Origin: Maniola hyperantus
Taxonomy: Eukaryota > Arthropoda > Insecta > Lepidoptera > Nymphalidae
Reading direction: 5' to 3'
DNA: 64,000 nt
Assembly (NCBI RefSeq): GCF_902806685.2
Contig: NC_048556.1
Coordinates: 1,116,001-1,180,000 of the forward strand
Under the pieces are notes generated by a model. The model was given only the letters and a program-made list of their open reading frames with translations, searched no databases and had not been told where the DNA came from. This document shows positions 32,087-44,499 of the stretch, in pieces. How positions within the stretch are numbered: position 1 is the first letter of the stretch; each line of letters starts with the position of its first letter. The position numbers and the translations under genes are program-made.

Positions 32087-33175
32087 TGAAAACAAATCAG
32101 AGTTTCAAGTTGTCGTAATAAAACAATTAAAAAACGCGACAAAAAACGAGCTAAAAAGTAAATAAAACCACATTTGAAAAACGCGCATATGCAGCCGTCA
32201 TATTGAATTTTTCCAAAAAAAAATCGGGTCGACGATGTAAGGATACTAACGATACCTCATCGATACCCCATACATCTAACTCCATTCAGGTATTTAAAGA
32301 TATGGCGGAATAAAGAAACTCACATAGGTGCATCTAACATCAATGGATAAAACAATGTTCAAAGCTTTCAAATAAAATCAACTTAATAATAGCTAAAGGC
32401 AACCTCTCCGGAATCACTTTTATCAACAAAAATACCATATTCCTTTGATTCTGAGAACCCTACAGGAATAACATGAAAGTTGCCGATGGCAGCGATCGAA
32501 TCAAAACACAGGTAAAATATCAAACGTCCCCTTACAAAATAAAATGACCTCAATCCAAATAAAAACATAGCTCCCAAATCGTTTCTATTTTCCTAACATC
32601 TGTAAACCTAACAAATTCGAGAACCACTGGCTTTTCACAAAGTCTACTTTATCCCCTATGGTATAGGGAGGTATCGGTTGATCCCCAACTTTGCAGTGTT
32701 ATAGGTATGAGATTGCAAGAAGTAGCGTGTGTGGCAACATTAAGGCCAATAAAATTTAAATATGGCAACACGGCGCGCTATAAAAGGAAGGAATAATATA
32801 AAAACAAATAAAAATAATATTGCTACGGCGGAGGTGGCCTTGATTAGGTACCTCTGTAAATGCTCCATGTTTTTATCTCTGCGAGTTGGATTTTATCATA
32901 AACAACAACTTAGAACTCTGATAAGATTTCCCCAAGATCCAAATTCGATGAGCTATCTAAATACGGGAATTGTGATAATCACATTGAGATAAATAAATAA
33001 AAAAAATTTGAGATAAAAGAACACATAAAGATAAAGAGATAAAGATAAAAAAACACATTGAGATAATCACAATTATTGTTTAAATTGATTTAATTTATGG
33101 CGTTCTTGCTGCAACTATGCATTCTATTTAGGAAATGATTGTGATGTGTGAAAATATCCTTCAAAAACCGGTCAG
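32087..33175. other. No gene seen
   Basis: AT-rich; a GATAAAGA-rich run near 33010-33060. No supported feature. Confidence 0.35.
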
Positions 33176-33176
33176 G

Positions 33177-33480
33177 TTTTTTGAAGAATTATCGTGCAAA
33201 ATGCACACGAAAAAATACGACTGTAGTACGGACCCCTCATTGCGCGAGCCTGACTCGCACTTGGCCGGTTTTTTTTGTGTGATGTAACCACAAATTCACG
33301 GTTTTCAGATTTTCCCCCGAATGTCTGCTATAAGATCTGCCTACCTGCCAAATTCCATGATTCTAGGTCAAACTCAACGGGAAGTATAGACCCTGTAGGT
33401 TTCTTGACAGACCGACAGACAGACAGACAACAAAGTGATCCTATAAAGGTTCCGTTTTTCCTTTTGAGGTATGGAACCTT
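33177..33480. repeat. Two GTTCCG repeat pieces meeting head to head
   Basis: 33177-33271 ends GACTCGCACTTGGCCGG in plus orientation. 33272-33480 runs in minus orientation from GTGATGTAACCACAAATTCA to TTTGAGGTATGGAACC. The outer half of the second piece is missing. Confidence 0.7.
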
Positions 33481-33582
33481 AAAAATCAGAATATAATCTT
33501 GGGAAAAGGTAAAGCTATGAAAAGATTTGAAGTCGGCGAGATCAAATCATAAAAGTTTACACGTATCGCACCTGCGGACCGG

Positions 33583-33657
33583 CCTACGCCGCCCTATGCC
33601 GCCCTACGCCGCTCTACGCTGCCCCACGCCGCTCTACGCCGTTCTACGCTGCTCTAG
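33583..33657. repeat. 10-bp minisatellite
   Basis: About seven units of CTACGCCGCC with variants (CTATGCCGCC, CTACGCTGCC, CTACGCCGTT). The period is not a multiple of three, so it is not a coding repeat. Confidence 0.9.
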
Positions 33658-33757
33658 ACCTGAAGCTGATTCCCAACACAAATAAATGCAGCTTAGATGA
33701 TATCGATGTTCGAAACTTATGCAAAAATCTCAGGTTTGTAAGTAACTAACTTTTATT

Positions 33758-33860
33758 TTTAACGGCGAAGGAAAACATCGTGAGGAAACCTGAGAGTTCT
33801 GAGAATCTGCACTTGCAAGCGTGGTGGTCTATGGCCATGCTCTACTCTTTCTGAGAGTAG
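33758..33860 (+). mobile_element. SINE-B body fragment
   Basis: GGCGAAGGAAAACATCGTGA and GGAAACCTGAGAGTTCTGAG with internal deletion. 33861-34240 holds nothing recognised. Confidence 0.55.
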
Positions 33861-34240
33861 GGCTTGGCCATATATGGGACATTAACAGTTCCATAACTAA
33901 GCAATAGATTGTTACTACGATATCTAGTTGCGGAGCAGGTATAGAACATGCTGCAAGGCAGTCGAGGCACCCATAGAGAGGTGGAATGTGTTGTCGATAT
34001 AAAACCCGCGCAATCGGGTGCAGGTGCAAAATTAACCTCAGTCCGGTTGTTGCGAGTGGCGGGTTACGGGTTACGGGTTATGGCCCGCCAATAACGCGCG
34101 CGTTATAGCTTGTATTATTATAACCTGAGACACGGATATATACGACAGAAGGAAGTGACCTCAATTAAAGACGTTTTAGAAGTAGGTAGACTATCTTCTA
34201 TATAGTCTTTAATTGAGGTCGCTAATTATAATGGTTCTCA

Positions 34241-34380
34241 TAAGAAAGCTCAGCAGAGTCACTCAGCGCCCAGCGGGCGATGGAGAGAGTTACGCTTGGA
34301 GTTTCTCTACGTGATCAGAAATTAAATCCGTATAGGAGAACCAGAGTAACCAACAACATAGCTCAACGGGTTGCATTATA
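34241..34380 (+). mobile_element. RTE-like fragment
   Basis: AAGAAAGCTCAGCAGAGTCA, CGGGCGATGGAGAGAGTTA and ATAGCTCAACGGGTTGC; it stops abruptly. Confidence 0.6.
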
Positions 34381-34746
34381 CTCTGACGTAATTATGTTTT
34401 AACACTGTACCTACTTCTGTCAACGTTGGTGAGGTTTTAAATCTCATCCTAAGCACATGAGACAGACTCAGGCTGAGATCTAAAGAACATATTATTTACA
34501 CTTGGCTCAGACTTAAGTTTCAGTTAAAACTAGATAGATTTTATGCCAATGATATAACGCTGTCTTCTTCTAAGAATATCTTAAGTCTAAATAAAGTCAA
34601 AGCGTGCTTTATGGATCAGACGTGCTCGGTGGCATACGAGTATTGCTCTCTATGAACCATTTGCGTCTGTTGTTTGTAGTTTATTTTACAGGCGAAATAT
34701 TGCAGGAACGGCGTGCGTAAGTATCCCGTAAGTATTATGATATGAT

Positions 34747-34945
34747 GCTCCCATCATCATCATCATCGTCATCAACCAATAGACGTCCATAGCTGGACAT
34801 AGGCCTCTTGTAGGGACTTCCACTCGCCACGGTCTTGCGCCGCCTGGATCCAGCGGCTCCCTGAGACTCGTCTGATGTCGTCCGTCCACCTAGTGGGGGG
34901 TCTTCCAACGCTGCGTCTTTCGGTGTGAGGTCGCCATACGTCAAT
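34747..34945 (-). mobile_element. RTE-like LINE 3' end
   Basis: CATCATCATCATCGTCATCA tail, GACGTCCATAGCTGGACATA, and GTCCACCTAGTGGGGGG on the way upstream. Confidence 0.75.
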
Positions 34946-35312
34946 GCACCGATACGTTGATTATAACTCCGCGCAGGGCTAGGGGCCCAGCTTCCACGCA
35001 AGTCTCTTCCAGCCGCCGCACATCAGCGCACGAAAGGTTATAAGTTACAGAGGTCGGGATATTTATTCGTTCGGTTGGATTGTAGTTTTATGGGTGGCCG
35101 TAAATGCTTGTTATTGGCCCACATTTGAATAATACGAGCGCGCCCGAATGTTTGTAACGCGCAAAAATATTTACCTTTAACTCTCATCCGGCCCGGTACC
35201 TATGTACAACAGTTATGTTATGGCTCGTAAAACTTGAGCAACTAATATTGGGAACTTGATTGAAGTCTATCGATTTGTATTCAATATAATATCATATTAG
35301 CCTAGTGGCTGC

Positions 35313-35615
35313 TGTGAAGCCTAGTGGTTAGGACGCCCGCCTTCTAATCGGAGGTCGGGGGTTCGATCCCGGGCACACATCCCTAACTTTTCGGAGTTAC
35401 GTGCGTTTTAATTAATTAAATATCACTTGATTTAGCGGTGAAGGAAAACATCGTGAGGAAACCTGCATGCCTGAGAGTTCTCCATAAAGTTTTAAAAAGT
35501 ATGTGAAGTCTATCAATCCGCATTGGACCAGAACAGACTATGGCCTAAACCCTTCGCACTCTAAGAGGAGACCCGTGCTCAGTAGTGGGGCCGATAATGG
35601 GTTGATCATGATGAA
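35313..35615 (+). mobile_element. SINE-B, full-length
   Basis: GAAGCCTAGTGGTTAGGACG, GGTTCGATCCCGGGCACAC, ATCGTGAGGAAACCTGCATG, GGAGACCCGTGCTCAGTAGT and a final TTGATCATGATGA. Confidence 0.85.
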
Positions 35616-35644
35616 GTCATAAAAAATAACATACGAAAATCCAT

Positions 35645-35865
35645 CATTACCCATTTATAAATGCGAAAGTGGTGTTTGTTTATTGGTTTGTCCTTCAATC
35701 ACGTCGCAACGGAGCAACGGGTCGATGTGATTTTTTGCATGGGTATACATAGTTTAAAGCCTGAAGAGATACATAGGCTACTTTTTATCCCGAAAAATCA
35801 AGGAGTTCCCACAGGATTTTTAAAAACCTAAATCCACGCTTACGAAGTCACGGGCATCAGCTGTT
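35645..35865 (+). mobile_element. CTAG-family element, type 1
   Basis: CCCATTTATAAATGCGAAAG to GTCACGGGCATCAGCTG; the terminal CTAG is mutated. Confidence 0.65.
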
Positions 35866-35935
35866 CATTAATAACATAATATTATGAAAGTCCATATGTT
35901 ATAAATACCATTAAGTAGATACAGAAGACTAAGTA

Positions 35936-36000
35936 CTTAGTCAAAGTCAAGTCAAAGTCAAATGATTTATTCAAAATAGGTAATAAATTACTCTTATTGA
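35936..36000 (-). mobile_element. CR1-like tail fragment with (GTCAAA)n
   Basis: GTCAAAGTCAAGTCAAAGTC then AATAGGTAATAAATTACTCT, the reverse of the tail at 11.7 kb. Confidence 0.6.
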
Positions 36001-36009
36001 TTGTCTGGC

Positions 36010-36362
36010 TTACACTTCATACATTACAAGTTCATCTCACGCATGTCGCGAGACGCACAGACGCACAAGTTTTTGTGATACGACAAGTGTAACCCTCCAC
36101 GATTCACTTCACTAGCTACTTATTTGAATAATATTTTGGTAGGTACTGTCATCGACAAAACAGTTTGGCTTGGAAACACTTCACCGGCTGCGCGTCCGAC
36201 AGTCGGTGACGCTTTTCTTGTCGGCAAACATAAAGATTGCGAAATTGAAACGCACACGTCCTACAAAAAGTCGGACAAAAAATCTAGTTTGAATAAAGCT
36301 ACTCATATAATTGTGATAGAAATTCACACAGGTGAGTTCGTTTAATCATCAATAGGTTTTAT
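36010..36362 (+). other. Unidentified open frame (73 codons)
   Basis: A frame at 36124-36345 includes GTVIDKTVWLGNTSPAARPT and VGDAFLVGKHKDCEIETHTS, followed by CACAG|GTGAGT, which looks like a splice donor. No family recognised and no repeat copy in the window. It could be a diverged exon or chance. Confidence 0.25.
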
Positions 36363-36366
36363 GACG

Positions 36367-36702
36367 ACTTCCCTGGCGCAGTCGTGAGCGCTGTGTGTTA
36401 TAAGTGGGAGGTCCCGGGTTCGATTCCTGGCAGGGGTTTGGAATTTTATAATTTCTAAATCACTGGTCTGGTCTGGTGGGAGGCTTCGGCCGTGGCTAGT
36501 TACCACCCTACCGGCAAAGCCGTGCCGCCAAGCGATTTAGGGTTCCGGTACGATGCCGTGTAGAAACCAAAGGGGTACGGGTTTAATAAAAACTGCCATA
36601 CCCCTTCCAGGTTAGCCCGCTATCATCTTAGACTGCATCATCACTTACCATCAGGTGTGATTGCAGTCAAGGGCTAACTTGTTATAAAAAAATAAAAAAA
36701 AA
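36367..36702 (+). mobile_element. SINE-A, full-length
   Basis: TTCCCTGGCGCAGTCGTGAG, GGTTCGATTCCTGGCAGGGG, GGCTTCGGCCGTGGCTAG, and tail AACTTGTTATAAAAAAATAA. Confidence 0.85.
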
Positions 36703-38205
36703 TAGTCGAATTATCGAAACGTTTATCGAAACTATCAAAAGTCTGACGTGGACGGAGCGCTTCAAGAACTAGTGTCCATGACTGTACTCGGCTGAAACGG
36801 ATGGCACTGATACAAGTTTGATAGCGCGATGGCCGGCATCAGCCCGCTGTATTATAGCTACTTTGCCAATTGTTTCGCTTCTTCATTAAGTTTACAACAT
36901 AGCTTTAAGTCGTCGCTTAGTTTGGTTTGAAATTAATAAGTCTTTTGTGTAGTTTGCAAACGGTCTTAAAATGTTTGTACAAGACTTACTTGCATTTAAA
37001 TTTATTACCTATAGGTACATGCGTAAACGTTTTGCTCAAGAGTTAATGTGTGTTAGATGCCTTAGATGTTTATTTAGGCATGTAGATATCTAAGAAGGTA
37101 AATATGAGTTGCAGGTGCTTTATATATTTTTAAACTACTTAGCTTACCAGTATTGCAGTATTTCTTGGCTTAGGTATGAAAGCAAAGATAATAAGTAATA
37201 TTTTAACGTCTGTACTATTAATTTCCCCCGAGTAAAGTTGGGCATAGTTAATTAATAATTATATAAAGGTAATAAGGACAGCCAGACAGAGAGACAGACT
37301 GACTGAGAACGAAGTGATCCTATAAGAGGTACTTTTTTCTTTTGAGGTACTGAACCCTGAAAAGGAAAAAGAAATCCATATTTTTAGTTTTCTTAAAGTA
37401 TTGCCATATAATAAGAAATTCCCCCTAATTGGGGTAATTAATTTTATTAGAAACTACATATTATTATACTATTATTATGTGATCTTCATAATAATTTAAA
37501 AATATATAAGCTATGGTGGAAGCAGTTGGACTCAAACCTCCGCCTACTTTGGAAGTTAGATTTGAATTTTTATAAAAGTAGCTATCTACTGCCTTTTCAA
37601 AGGTGCCGTTTTGTCATGAATATAGTTGTTATTTTGATATGTTAGGTAGGTATACAAAAATTATTATTCTTAAGTTACCTGCAAAAAATGTAACACCATC
37701 GCAAATACGAAAGCTTTATGAAGTGGTTGGTTCCCATTCCCAGGCTTACCAAAATTATCAATTATTATCAACAATTTCCACAATAACACCGTTTTACAAC
37801 CTTTATCGCTTGTTTATAGCTCTGTCACTATCCTTCGAACTAACCTAAACATCTATAGCCCTGTTTGCACGACTATTAGGTTAAGCTTAGAACAAACACC
37901 GATAACATGGCGAAATAAAATGACACAAACTTTTCTCTGTAACCATGACGTAACCCTTCATTTTCTCTCGGTTTATTAAGTTTGGCACGCGGCTGGCACG
38001 TGGCACGCCCACTACTGGCACGCGTTTGGCATGCGCCGTGACCGCGCAGCGACAACAAACGCGCTAAACACGTTACAAGAGGATTACAAGAGTGATCGAT
38101 GTTCACAAATTAATGTCTCGTTATCGAATATTGTAGTGTGAAAATTTTGATTATACAGCTATTATTGAAGTAAATAAAAAGCTCGTGCGAATATCCGCTG
38201 ATGAC
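36703..38205. other. No gene seen; one GTTCCG scrap
   Basis: 37280-37370 is a minus-strand GTTCCG fragment (GAACGAAGTGATCCTATAAG, TTTTGAGGTACTGAACCC). 37978-38062 has a cluster of GGCACGCG-like words. No supported gene. Confidence 0.4.
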
Positions 38206-38207
38206 CA

Positions 38208-38270
38208 CGCTTCGTCCGCGTCGATTTAGGTTTTAAAAATTCCATGGGTACACACTTTGGTCTAGATAAT
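38208..38270 (-). mobile_element. CTAG-family type-1 fragment
   Basis: CTTCGTCCGCGTCGATTTAG and AAAAATTCCATGGGTA only. Confidence 0.45.
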
Positions 38271-38394
38271 GATCTCGATTCTGATATTTTTCTCTAAATT
38301 AAATTTAGAGTAAGTATCTTTTTCTTTTTAATATTGCTAAAAATAACGGAAAATGAATTTGAGTTAAGAACTTTTAGTACTTGTTCTTCTAATT

Positions 38395-38560
38395 TAAACA
38401 CTAGGTATGCTCAAAACTGGCAAGTGGCACCTAACGTCACAAGGTTTGACAGATTTAAATTAAGTTAAGTTTGTTTGAAGTTTGTTCTTTTCTTATTACA
38501 TTGATAAGAATAAGATGCAAATACTAGAACGCGATCAGAATCTGTATCAATATCTTCAAA
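38395..38560 (+). repeat. Unclassified repeat R3
   Basis: CAAGTGGCACCTAACGTCAC, AGGTTTGACAG, CTTATTACATTGATAAG and GATCAGAATC align with 47085-47262 just before transketolase exon 4. Confidence 0.5.
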
Positions 38561-39838
38561 TAATCTAAGCAAAATAACGTTATTTTGCTTACCTTTACCT
38601 ACTTATATTATTTTTCCAACAAGTTACAAAGGAATCAAAGAATGATAATAGGCAAGGTAAACAGTTCGAGTCGACGTAAGCGAAACAATTCCCAACTAAC
38701 CCCGCGCTCTAAAACTTCGCCCTTTTACAATTTTCTAACACGACTCGCAACTGACCGGGGTATAGTGCAATGGAAAAATATGGATGGGGCATCTTTCTTA
38801 TAAATTTACTTAGATGAATCGAAAAGACGGCTACTACAAACGTGTTTTCTTACTAAGTAATTCCTTCGGGAATGCGCGTTTCACATGAGATGTCATATTT
38901 CAAATCTTGTTCTGACATATCTGACACCGCGAGTGCGCTTACAATATGTGCTGTCATAGTCATAGTAAGTACACAACATAGGTTCACAATAATTTAATAT
39001 GTTATCGTAACATGATTTTTGATTTGGAATACCCTTAGGTGTCTGCTTTGTGCTATCATATCTTAATACCATTATAATTTCAACCAATTACTTACCTACC
39101 AATGAACACAGATTTTATGTCAGAATGAGAAGGATTTTGTTCAATTGACTCATTGACATATCTCACCTACCACATCATGTACCTACCTACTAAAGTTCAA
39201 ACCTTCATTTGAATTTCTCTTAGATACTGGTAGATCATAAGTGTTGGAGTAAAAATCAAGTTAAGTATTTAATATAAAATAGAAAACGTGTTAAAATTGT
39301 ACAATTTAGGTAAATACTGCATAGCCATAGGGGAATATCCACAACAACAGTTCTTGCAATCGTTGGATTGATATTCAATTCGGGCGGAGAAAGATCGCCG
39401 CGGGACGAGCGGCGCAATTGAATTTGAAAACAGCATCCCGCCCCCGCCCCTCGCCACACCACCCCGCACACCCGCACAGGAAGCAGTCACCATGACATAC
39501 CTGTTGTTTTAGGACGTAGAAAAATATATGCAGAGTTTCTGGACCCTTTAACTCTAACACTACACACTCGCAAACGAAGAATTCCATTTGGAGAGTGTTC
39601 TCAGGAGCTTTAGAACTCTCACTGATCTACTTACCACAGAATAGCGAGAAACCGTGAACGTTGGCATTGTTTGGGATTTTCAATGTTTCAGGATACCTTC
39701 GGCTGCTTCAGGTTTAGGAACACTCATCGACCATTATTTCCTGGTTCACGAAGCTCCAGCGTTGGATTTTACCCAGGATTTATTCATCAAAATCACAGCA
39801 GCGTTAAAACACGTCCATTTAATTTCAGTTCCAGTAGA
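38561..39838. other. No gene seen
   Basis: Contains a C-rich patch (39437-39480, CCCGCCCCCGCCCCTCGCC) with overlapping short frames on the minus strand, none recognised. Confidence 0.35.
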
Positions 39839-39872
39839 GAGAGAGAGAGATATATATATATATATATATAAC
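39837..39872. repeat. (GA)n(TA)n microsatellite
   Basis: GAGAGAGAGAGAGATATATA running to TATAACTAG, directly at the CTAG end of the next element. Confidence 0.9.
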
Positions 39873-40090
39873 TAGCTGATGTCCGCGACTTCGTCTGCGT
39901 GGCATTAGGTGGGTTAAAAATCCCGTGGGAACTCTTTGATTTTCCGGGATAAATACATTCTGGGTAAATTTCAACTCTACCTATTACGGTTCACGAGATA
40001 CAGCCTGCTGACAGTCAGGTGGATGGACTGACAGCTGAGGCTTATAATGGAGCCTCGTTGGAACCCTTCGGGTACGGAACCCTGAAAACT
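39871..40090 (-). mobile_element. CTAG-family element, type 1, with a foreign 3' half
   Basis: CTAGCTGATGTCCGCGACTT to GATTTTCCGGGATAAATACA, then CGAGATACAGCCTGCTGACA and GGTACGGAACCCTGAAAA, a GTTCCG-type edge. Confidence 0.6.
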
Positions 40091-40890
40091 AAGATGACGA
40101 ATTTTCGCGGTTGAATTATTATTTTAACCAAGTAAAAATACATAGGTACTTAAGTAGGTACATAATATTATTATTTGCATTAAATTACATAGGTATACGT
40201 AGACGAAGTGTTGGTCAAATGCTACTTAGTAACTATAAAAATAAACATGATAACTTTGTGAGAATTGGCAAAGTTCAGATATTTATTTTCATAGTCACCC
40301 TACAGTCCCCCGGTCCGCGCGGCCATTCTCCCGCCCATAGACACAGTTTTATTGTTTTTATATTTATCTATCCGGACGGTGCTGTATGCGCTATTTCGCC
40401 CCATCTTTGCTCTTGCTACGTTTTATTATGACGTAGCAAAGGGCACAATGGCCACTTTTAAAGACTGGTCAATGCTCATAATGCCTTTACTGAAGTGATT
40501 AATTCTGTTCTATAAACTAAAATGACAACTCTAATTAGTGTACCTAGTTACTGCTATCTCATTCGTAATATTCGCTGCGGAAAGGCTACCCTTTTCCGCA
40601 GCGAATTGACTCCAGCGAGTCCGTTAAATTGACAGGTCTAAATTAGACGATGTCAATTAATTATTTTTCTTAATATTTAATTTAGAGAGTGTACATTAGA
40701 ATTAGCACCTTTATAGATAATAGATAGGTAACTACTTAGATTTTTACAAATTCGTATAAATATCTACTACTTACTAGTAGTACCTGCCTACGTAAGTAAA
40801 TTTAAAATTTCTTAACTGGTAATTTTACAAGGAAGAGATCACGAAATCAATGTTTTAATGAGACTTAACAGCCTACTTTAAGGAACCATT
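40091..40890. other. No gene; MITE scrap
   Basis: 40495-40710 holds a degraded copy of the TACACAATCTC foldback family (ATTCGCTGCGGAAAGGCTAC, TTAGAGAGTGTACATTAGAA). Around 40415 is a short hairpin TGCTACGT/ACGTAGCA. No gene. Confidence 0.4.
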
Positions 40891-40892
40891 AT

Positions 40893-41030
40893 TGATAACT
40901 ATCTGATGCCCGCGACTTTGTCCGCATCGATTTAGGTTTTAAAAATGTACCAACTCTTTCATTTTCTTGGATAAAAAGTAGCCAATTAGGACAAACCAAT
41001 AAACAAACTGTCACATGTCCCAAGAAGTGC
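40893..41030 (-). mobile_element. CTAG-family type-1 fragment
   Basis: AACTATCTGATGCCCGCGAC to TTGGATAAAAAGTAGCC and a residual GACAAACCAATAAACAAAC. Confidence 0.55.
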
Positions 41031-41689
41031 GTTCCACGCATGGTCGTGTTCAGAATGTCATATCAAATAACTCACATCCATATTACAATGTCCGTCCATC
41101 CCCGTATCAGGTGAAGCAAAGGTCTCCTTATGATACGTCAGCGATTCCTACCGAATAGCCACCCCTATTTTATCGCACAACTTTACAAACTTACTCTACC
41201 CTTGAACATACAATAACAACCCTTATTGTATTGTTATAGGGGTTACTACAACCGCATGTAATAACATAGTGATGTGTATAAGACGCACGATTTTACCAAG
41301 TTATAAAGTAACATTGGACTAACGATATTGAACTTTATTGCCTTGTGATAAGTGCTATATAGCTTGTATTTAAAACTGTGTATCCTAGTTTGTAGTTGAG
41401 GAGAAATGAGACTGTTCTTGTGCTTATCAATTCAATATCACAACGCGTTTGATCGGATCCGGGATCGTTTCAATCGTTTACTTTGTTCTATTATTTTCGA
41501 ATGTTATTCGTTGAATGTTGATGCGTTGATTTTATTCTGTTTTCTTCATAAACATCAGAATGGTTATTTTTACGAAAATGACTTAACCAGAGTTATTTTT
41601 TGTATTTCAGATATTTTTATCGAAGGAGTCTGTAGATGAACTTTTTTAGATTAAAGTCTTGAAGCTGGTTAAAAAATGTTTATTAATAA
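41031..41689. other. No supported gene
   Basis: A 77-codon frame at 41406-41639 starts with a hydrophobic MRLFLCLSI but has no family resemblance, no clear splice sites and no duplicates. Confidence 0.3.
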
Positions 41690-42095
41690 CTATCAATCGA
41701 TAGACGTCCAATGCAGAACATAAGTCCTTTAGGTATATAGGGAATTCCTCACTCCACTTCAGCGGTTCCCGCAGACCCATTTTATATCATCTGTCCACCT
41801 AGTGGTGGGGTCCTCTAACGCTGTGCTTTCCAGTGCGAGGTCGCTATTCTAGCACCTTGGGACCCCAACCGTCTATTGGTTTCTCGAACTATGTGCCCTA
41901 CCCATTGCCACTTCAGCTTCGCAACTCGTTGAGCTATGTTGGTTACTCTGGTTCTCCTACGGATCTCGTCATTTCTGATTATGTGATTTGATCGTGCTTA
42001 GAGATACTCCAAGCATAGTTCTATTCATTGCCTGCACTGACTCAGAACTTTCTTATGATGTCCATAGTTAGCGACATAATAATATTGTCTCGGAT
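41690..42095 (-). mobile_element. RTE-like LINE 3' end, diverged
   Basis: ATCAATCGATAGACGTCCAA, CCACCTAGTGGTGGGGTCC, CACCTTGGGACCCCAACC and AGATACTCCAAGCATAG. Confidence 0.65.
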
Positions 42096-42231
42096 CCATT
42101 ATGCTACATACTAGGTGAACTGTATGTTCGTACAAATTGTGCACGCTTAGGCGCGCTCTCTGTATGGCGTCATACCGTACATTTGGTAACTCGTCTAGCT
42201 ACTTTTTTTAAATTTAATTAGATAATAGTTA

Positions 42232-42300
42232 GCCCTTGACTGAAATCTCACCCGGTGGTAAGTGATGATGCAATCTAAGATGAATGCGGGCTAACCCTCG
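42232..42300 (-). mobile_element. SINE-A end fragment
   Basis: AGCCCTTGACTGAAATCTCA and CCGGTGGTAAGTGATGATGC. Confidence 0.6.
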
Positions 42301-42605
42301 ACGCGGACGCCTAAATTGGCCACTAATGCCTAGGCTACAATGATACAAGATGACGCCATCCAGTCACTAACTAACTAGCTGCAAGCAGTGGACAGTTTTT
42401 GCGGCACAAACTTCGTTCACATAGTTTTTATGTGCCCGTCTGCACTGGTCGGCCTTAACTTACCTAATCAATCTCTGTTTAACTTGCTGCTCTGACAAAT
42501 TAGTCAGCGGTAATGACTTTAGCTGTTGCATTGCATGTTTATACTTGCAGACCGTTCACTGTAACTTGTCCTCTGACGGTAGATTGGCACCATTACAAAT
42601 CACAC

Positions 42606-42975
42606 AATAATCATCATCATCATCATCAACCAACAGACGTCCACTGCTGGACATAGGTCTCTTGTAGGGACTTCCACACGCCACGGCCTCGCGCCGCCTG
42701 GATCCAGCGGCTCCCTGCGACTCGTCTGATGTCGTCCGTCCACCTAGTGGGGGGGTCTTCCAACACTGCGTCTTCCGGTGCGGGGTCGCCATTCTAGCAC
42801 CTTGGGACCCCAACGTCTATCGGTTGTACGAACTATGTGCCCTTCCCATTGCCACTTCAGCTTCGCAACCCGTTGAGCTATGTCGGTTACTCTAGTTCTC
42901 CTACGGATCTCCTCATTTCTGATTTGATCACGTAAAGAAACTCCAAGCATAGCTCTCTCCATCGCCCGCTGAGCA
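42606..42975 (-). mobile_element. RTE-like LINE 3' end, well kept
   Basis: The minus frame reads AMERAMLGVSLRDQIRNEEI, RRRTRVTDIAQRVAKLKWQW, GHIVRTTDRRWGPKVLEW and RPRTGRRSVGRPP, then a frameshift in a run of G and a (TGA)n tail at 42608-42627. Confidence 0.8.
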
Positions 42976-44499
42976 CAAATCGCACGATAATAAACCTTAA
43001 GATATAAGTAATAAAGCAAACATAGCAATGGTGCCAACATGACGGCAGGGGACAAGTTATAGTGAACGATTTGTAGTTAGCCTAAGCACCACCTGCCAAC
43101 AAAACCGTTAACACTCGAGGTGTTTAGTTGGTAATTGGTATTTAATAAAGTAAGTAACTATTTCCATCTAATTGTAAATATATTATGATTGTCTAGTCTA
43201 GCACATAACATAGCATTTTGTCATCTTCATTATCAAAATGTTATTATACACTATAAAATTAATCATCGTGAAAACGATATTATGTAATTATGTAATAATA
43301 ATTTAGTTAATATTGGGACTTTAAGAAACTACACATGGTAACATCACCGTTTGGATGACAGCCATATTTCCTAGTAATTAGAGGGATGTGAAATGTTAAT
43401 AAATGTCGATATTGTAATCTCTCTCTCATACGAAATGGGGGATTTAAAGCGGAGACTGAATTCAACGCTATTTATGTCAAAAATGGCTACATAATTATTA
43501 GAAACTGAAGTTTGTGCATAACGAATTTAATTTGAATAACAAATACTAAAATTAGATAAATATTGTAGTAAACGAATGAAATTATTAAATTTTTAAAAGG
43601 TATCAGTATTTTCAACATAACTTTACAATATTGTTAATAGATGGCGCTGTTAACATTATAAAACTATCGAAAATTTACGGAATACCACGAGGTATCAGTT
43701 TGTGGGGAACCACTAATTTATATGCAGAAGAAAATTAAGAAACAGATCTTTTATAATAATTAGTTAGGTACTACTTATTTATTTAATGAGTTATTAAATG
43801 TAAGTTTATAACCAAATACATTTCGACTTATTTTATCAAGCTTGGTTTTTTTTTTTACAAAAAAACACTAAACATTAGGATTTAGAACGATATATTTTTA
43901 CTAAAGGTATACAATTTACGATGTTAATTTCAGAGCATAAAGCATACCTAATACTTCAAGTATAGAGCTTGTTCCACTTTTTATTATTTATCTTACAAAA
44001 AGTAAATTGTAATAGTTTCGCATAGATAAAATCAACATTTGTAATAAGCAGGGACGGTTATCGTTACTAAAGTTTTATCACCAAAACTGCCAAACCTTTC
44101 GTTGTCACGTTGTAAACATGACGTAGTGTTAGAGCTACATTATGACCTACTTAATGGTAAATGCATGTCGAGTGAAGATGCTAGTAATAATATGTTCTTC
44201 GCATCGTTAGACATTATAATTACCAGTGTTAGATACTGTTTTTAACGTTCTTAAATATGGTTTTTAGATAACGTTATAGAATGAAAGTGGCAATCTTTTT
44301 GTATTTTTTTTATTCAGATACAAGTTATCGTTACTTTTTAAAGTTAATATAACGATAATTACTTTACTGAACGCTAGAAAAACACCGGTAATGAGTAAAA
44401 GATTATCAAAATTATTAATTAACTAAATAAAATAAAAACAACTAGAAAAAAATCTTCTAAGTATCGATATGTAACTGACCAACATCACTACCAAAGGTC
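42976..44499. other. Upstream region of transketolase; no repeat recognised
   Basis: About 1.5 kb of AT-rich DNA free of the repeat families that fill the rest of the window, possibly because it holds regulatory sequence. Confidence 0.35.

Noticed and set aside
39256..39587. Three overlapping minus-strand frames
   Set aside because: Overlapping frames over a C-rich patch; no shared motif, no splice support.
41406..41639. A possible small secreted protein starting MRLFLCLSI
   Set aside because: The hydrophobic start is short, the rest resembles random AT-rich translation, and nothing around it suggests a gene.
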